Origin: JBBQRS01 sp038214535
GTDB lineage: Bacteria > Chloroflexota > Anaerolineae > CG2-30-64-16
Reading direction: 5' to 3'
Assembly: GCA_038214535.1 (NCBI GenBank)
Contig: JBBQRS010000022.1
Span: 1 to 49,192 of the forward strand
DNA: 49,192 nt
Numbering within the stretch: position 1 is the stretch's first letter; each line of letters starts with the position of its first letter. Under the pieces are notes generated by a model that saw only the letters and a list, made by a program, of their open reading frames with translations, was not told the DNA's origin and did no database searches. Shown piece by piece: positions 48,098 through 49,192 of this stretch. The position numbers and the translations under genes are program-made.

Positions 48098-49192
48098 TCA
48101 AGGCGATGGCGTTGGGGTTGCTTGCGCGCCTGCGCTCGCTGCGAAATAGTTCCAGGCGGCGGTGGATAAGTCTTTCATGGTCGGGTTGGAGAGATCCCAC
48201 ATCAACCAGCCCGGCGAGTAGAGAAAGACGCCCAGAATATACGGTCCCTGCGGCCCCCAGATGGCCGCCACGTCGCCATGCGTATCCGCGACGTAGCCAT
48301 GTTTGTGTACCGCCTTCGTGCCCTGGGGCAGCCCACCCACAATCAATTCACTGACTTCATTGAGGGACATAAAATTTAGCACCTCCTGACACTCTTCCGG
48401 TCTGAATTGATCGGGGTAAGCCGCCAGGAGCGCGCCCTTGCCTTCGCTGCATTCCACAATCATCGCCAGCATCGTGCCCATGTCGCGCGGCGTCGTCTGC
48501 ATATACGGGTCGGGAGCCGTGTTGAGATCGGTCCGGCTGTTTGCCTCGGTGACGACGTGCGGCGGCGTCTTATATTGGCGGTCGTAGGGCGTCGCCATGA
48601 AGGTGTTGGTCAGCCCCAGCTTGTGCAGCGACTCGTTGAGGATCTGCACGCCCTCATCCGGGCTGCCGTCGCCGGCGATGGTCCCCAGCAGGAGATTGGC
48701 GCTGAAGTTGCCGCTGTGCATCATCGTCTCGGTGATGAGTTTGGTTGTCTCGATGCCGGGGCCAATATTCAGCTTGCGGTAAAGCTCGGCCATGATGGCG
48801 ATTTTCATCGTGCTCATGCCGGCGTAGGCCACGTCGGCGTTGATGGCGATCTCCTCGCCGGTGGGGACGTGATACAGATAGACGCTGGCGATCCCCGGGA
48901 AGTTCTCAAGCCGGGCCTCGAAGAGCCGGCCCAGCGCCTCGATGCCGGGCGGCGGCGCGGGACTCTCCGCCACGGCGAGGTAAGCGGTGCGGTCTTTGGG
49001 GTCGCTCAGAACATCTAACACCTGTTCGCGCGAGGCGGCGAGGTCCAAAATCTGCCCTGGATGTCCCGGCGCGAGGGATAACGTGTCGAGCACGGGTTGG
49101 ACCGGCGCGGGCGGGCGGTCATAGCGGGCGGCAATGTCGGTCAGATAGGCATCGAGCGCGGCCTGATCCACGGTGAAGCGCAGCGGCAGGTC
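48098..49192 (-). CDS. Class A beta-lactamase-fold serine hydrolase, N-terminus cut by window edge
   Basis: 364 residues are visible and the frame stays open to the window end, so the true start lies beyond 49192; the GTG at 49171 is internal. The first part (LPLRFTVDQAALDAYLTDIA) is like the peptidoglycan-binding-type domain of YoaR proteins. The rest is a beta-lactamase-like domain with STMK (about residues 127-130 of the visible part) as Ser-x2-Lys, SGN as the SDN equivalent (about 160-162) and HKHG in place of KTG. It is likely exported and acts on the cell wall or a beta-lactam; resistance cannot be claimed. The tail is Thr/Pro-rich. Confidence 0.82.
   Translation of the reverse strand, partial: DLPLRFTVDQAALDAYLTDIAARYDRPPAPVQPVLDTLSLAPGHPGQILDLAASREQVLDVLSDPKDRTAYLAVAESPAPPPGIEALGRLFEARLENFPGIASVYLYHVPTGEEIAINADVAYAGMSTMKIAIMAELYRKLNIGPGIETTKLITETMMHSGNFSANLLLGTIAGDGSPDEGVQILNESLHKLGLTNTFMATPYDRQYKTPPHVVTEANSRTDLNTAPDPYMQTTPRDMGTMLAMIVECSEGKGALLAAYPDQFRPEECQEVLNFMSLNEVSELIVGGLPQGTKAVHKHGYVADTHGDVAAIWGPQGPYILGVFLYSPGWLMWDLSNPTMKDLSTAAWNYFAASAGAQATPTPSP

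Noticed and set aside
48098..49192. Calling this gene an antibiotic-resistance beta-lactamase
   Set aside because: The Ser-x2-Lys motif is present, but the KTG triad is HKHG and the N-terminal domain is peptidoglycan-binding-like; the fold alone does not show drug hydrolysis.

Overview
The window is GC-rich (about 60% by eye) bacterial chromosomal DNA. It most resembles a Chloroflexota genome of the Anaerolineae/Caldilineae kind. The hints are Opp-type binding lipoproteins with long charged VVEK-type linkers, a binding protein fused to an NBR1-type Ig domain, a RecG with a long N-terminal extension, frequent GTG/TTG starts, and promoters placed 4-8 bases before start codons. The assignment is an inference from gene content; no rRNA gene is present. 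I saw no tRNA, IS element, prophage or CRISPR array.

Layout. 1-5136: a truncated class II aldolase, a nitrilase-fold protein lacking two catalytic residues, two small membrane proteins, a secreted glycosidase-like protein, a thioredoxin-like lipoprotein and an orphan solute-binding protein. 5153-8607: housekeeping block trmD, rplS, rnhB, yraN, miaA. 8903-10783: a solute-binding domain fused to three Ig-like domains. 10923-13753: a tight three-gene sugar-acid operon (DHDPS-family aldolase, SDR, enolase-superfamily dehydratase). 13773-16683 (minus): acetyltransferase, methyltransferase and two tandem paralogous four-helix membrane proteins.

16749-29881 (minus) is a carbohydrate locus read as lacI, oppD, oppA, oppB, oppC, beta-galactosidase-like enzyme, multiheme cytochrome c, oppF, small membrane protein and GH4 glycosidase. 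A promoter with a tandem 12-bp repeat near its start site lies upstream of lacI. Perfect palindromes separate oppA from oppB. The cytochrome is packed directly behind the glycosidase gene, which is unexpected in a sugar operon.

30226-32388 (plus): a monoheme cytochrome c lipoprotein, a glycosyltransferase and a VanZ-like protein. 32526-46333 (minus) is a long housekeeping series. In transcription order it is asp23-like, FakA-like, DegV, recG, coaD and a coiled-coil protein; then, behind a consensus promoter, yceD, rpmF, fabD, fabG, a second asp23-like gene, nusB, tatA, a natural TatA-TatC fusion, a cyclic 2,3-diphosphoglycerate synthetase-like GTPase and an unknown protein. 46499-49192: rpmB, rpe, a helical small protein with a structured leader, and a truncated class A beta-lactamase-fold protein.

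The most unusual items are the TatA-TatC fusion, the nitrilase pseudoenzyme, the multiheme cytochrome inside the glycosidase operon, the set of unrelated perfect or near-perfect intergenic palindromes, and the recurrent leaderless or leader-peptide promoter arrangement.
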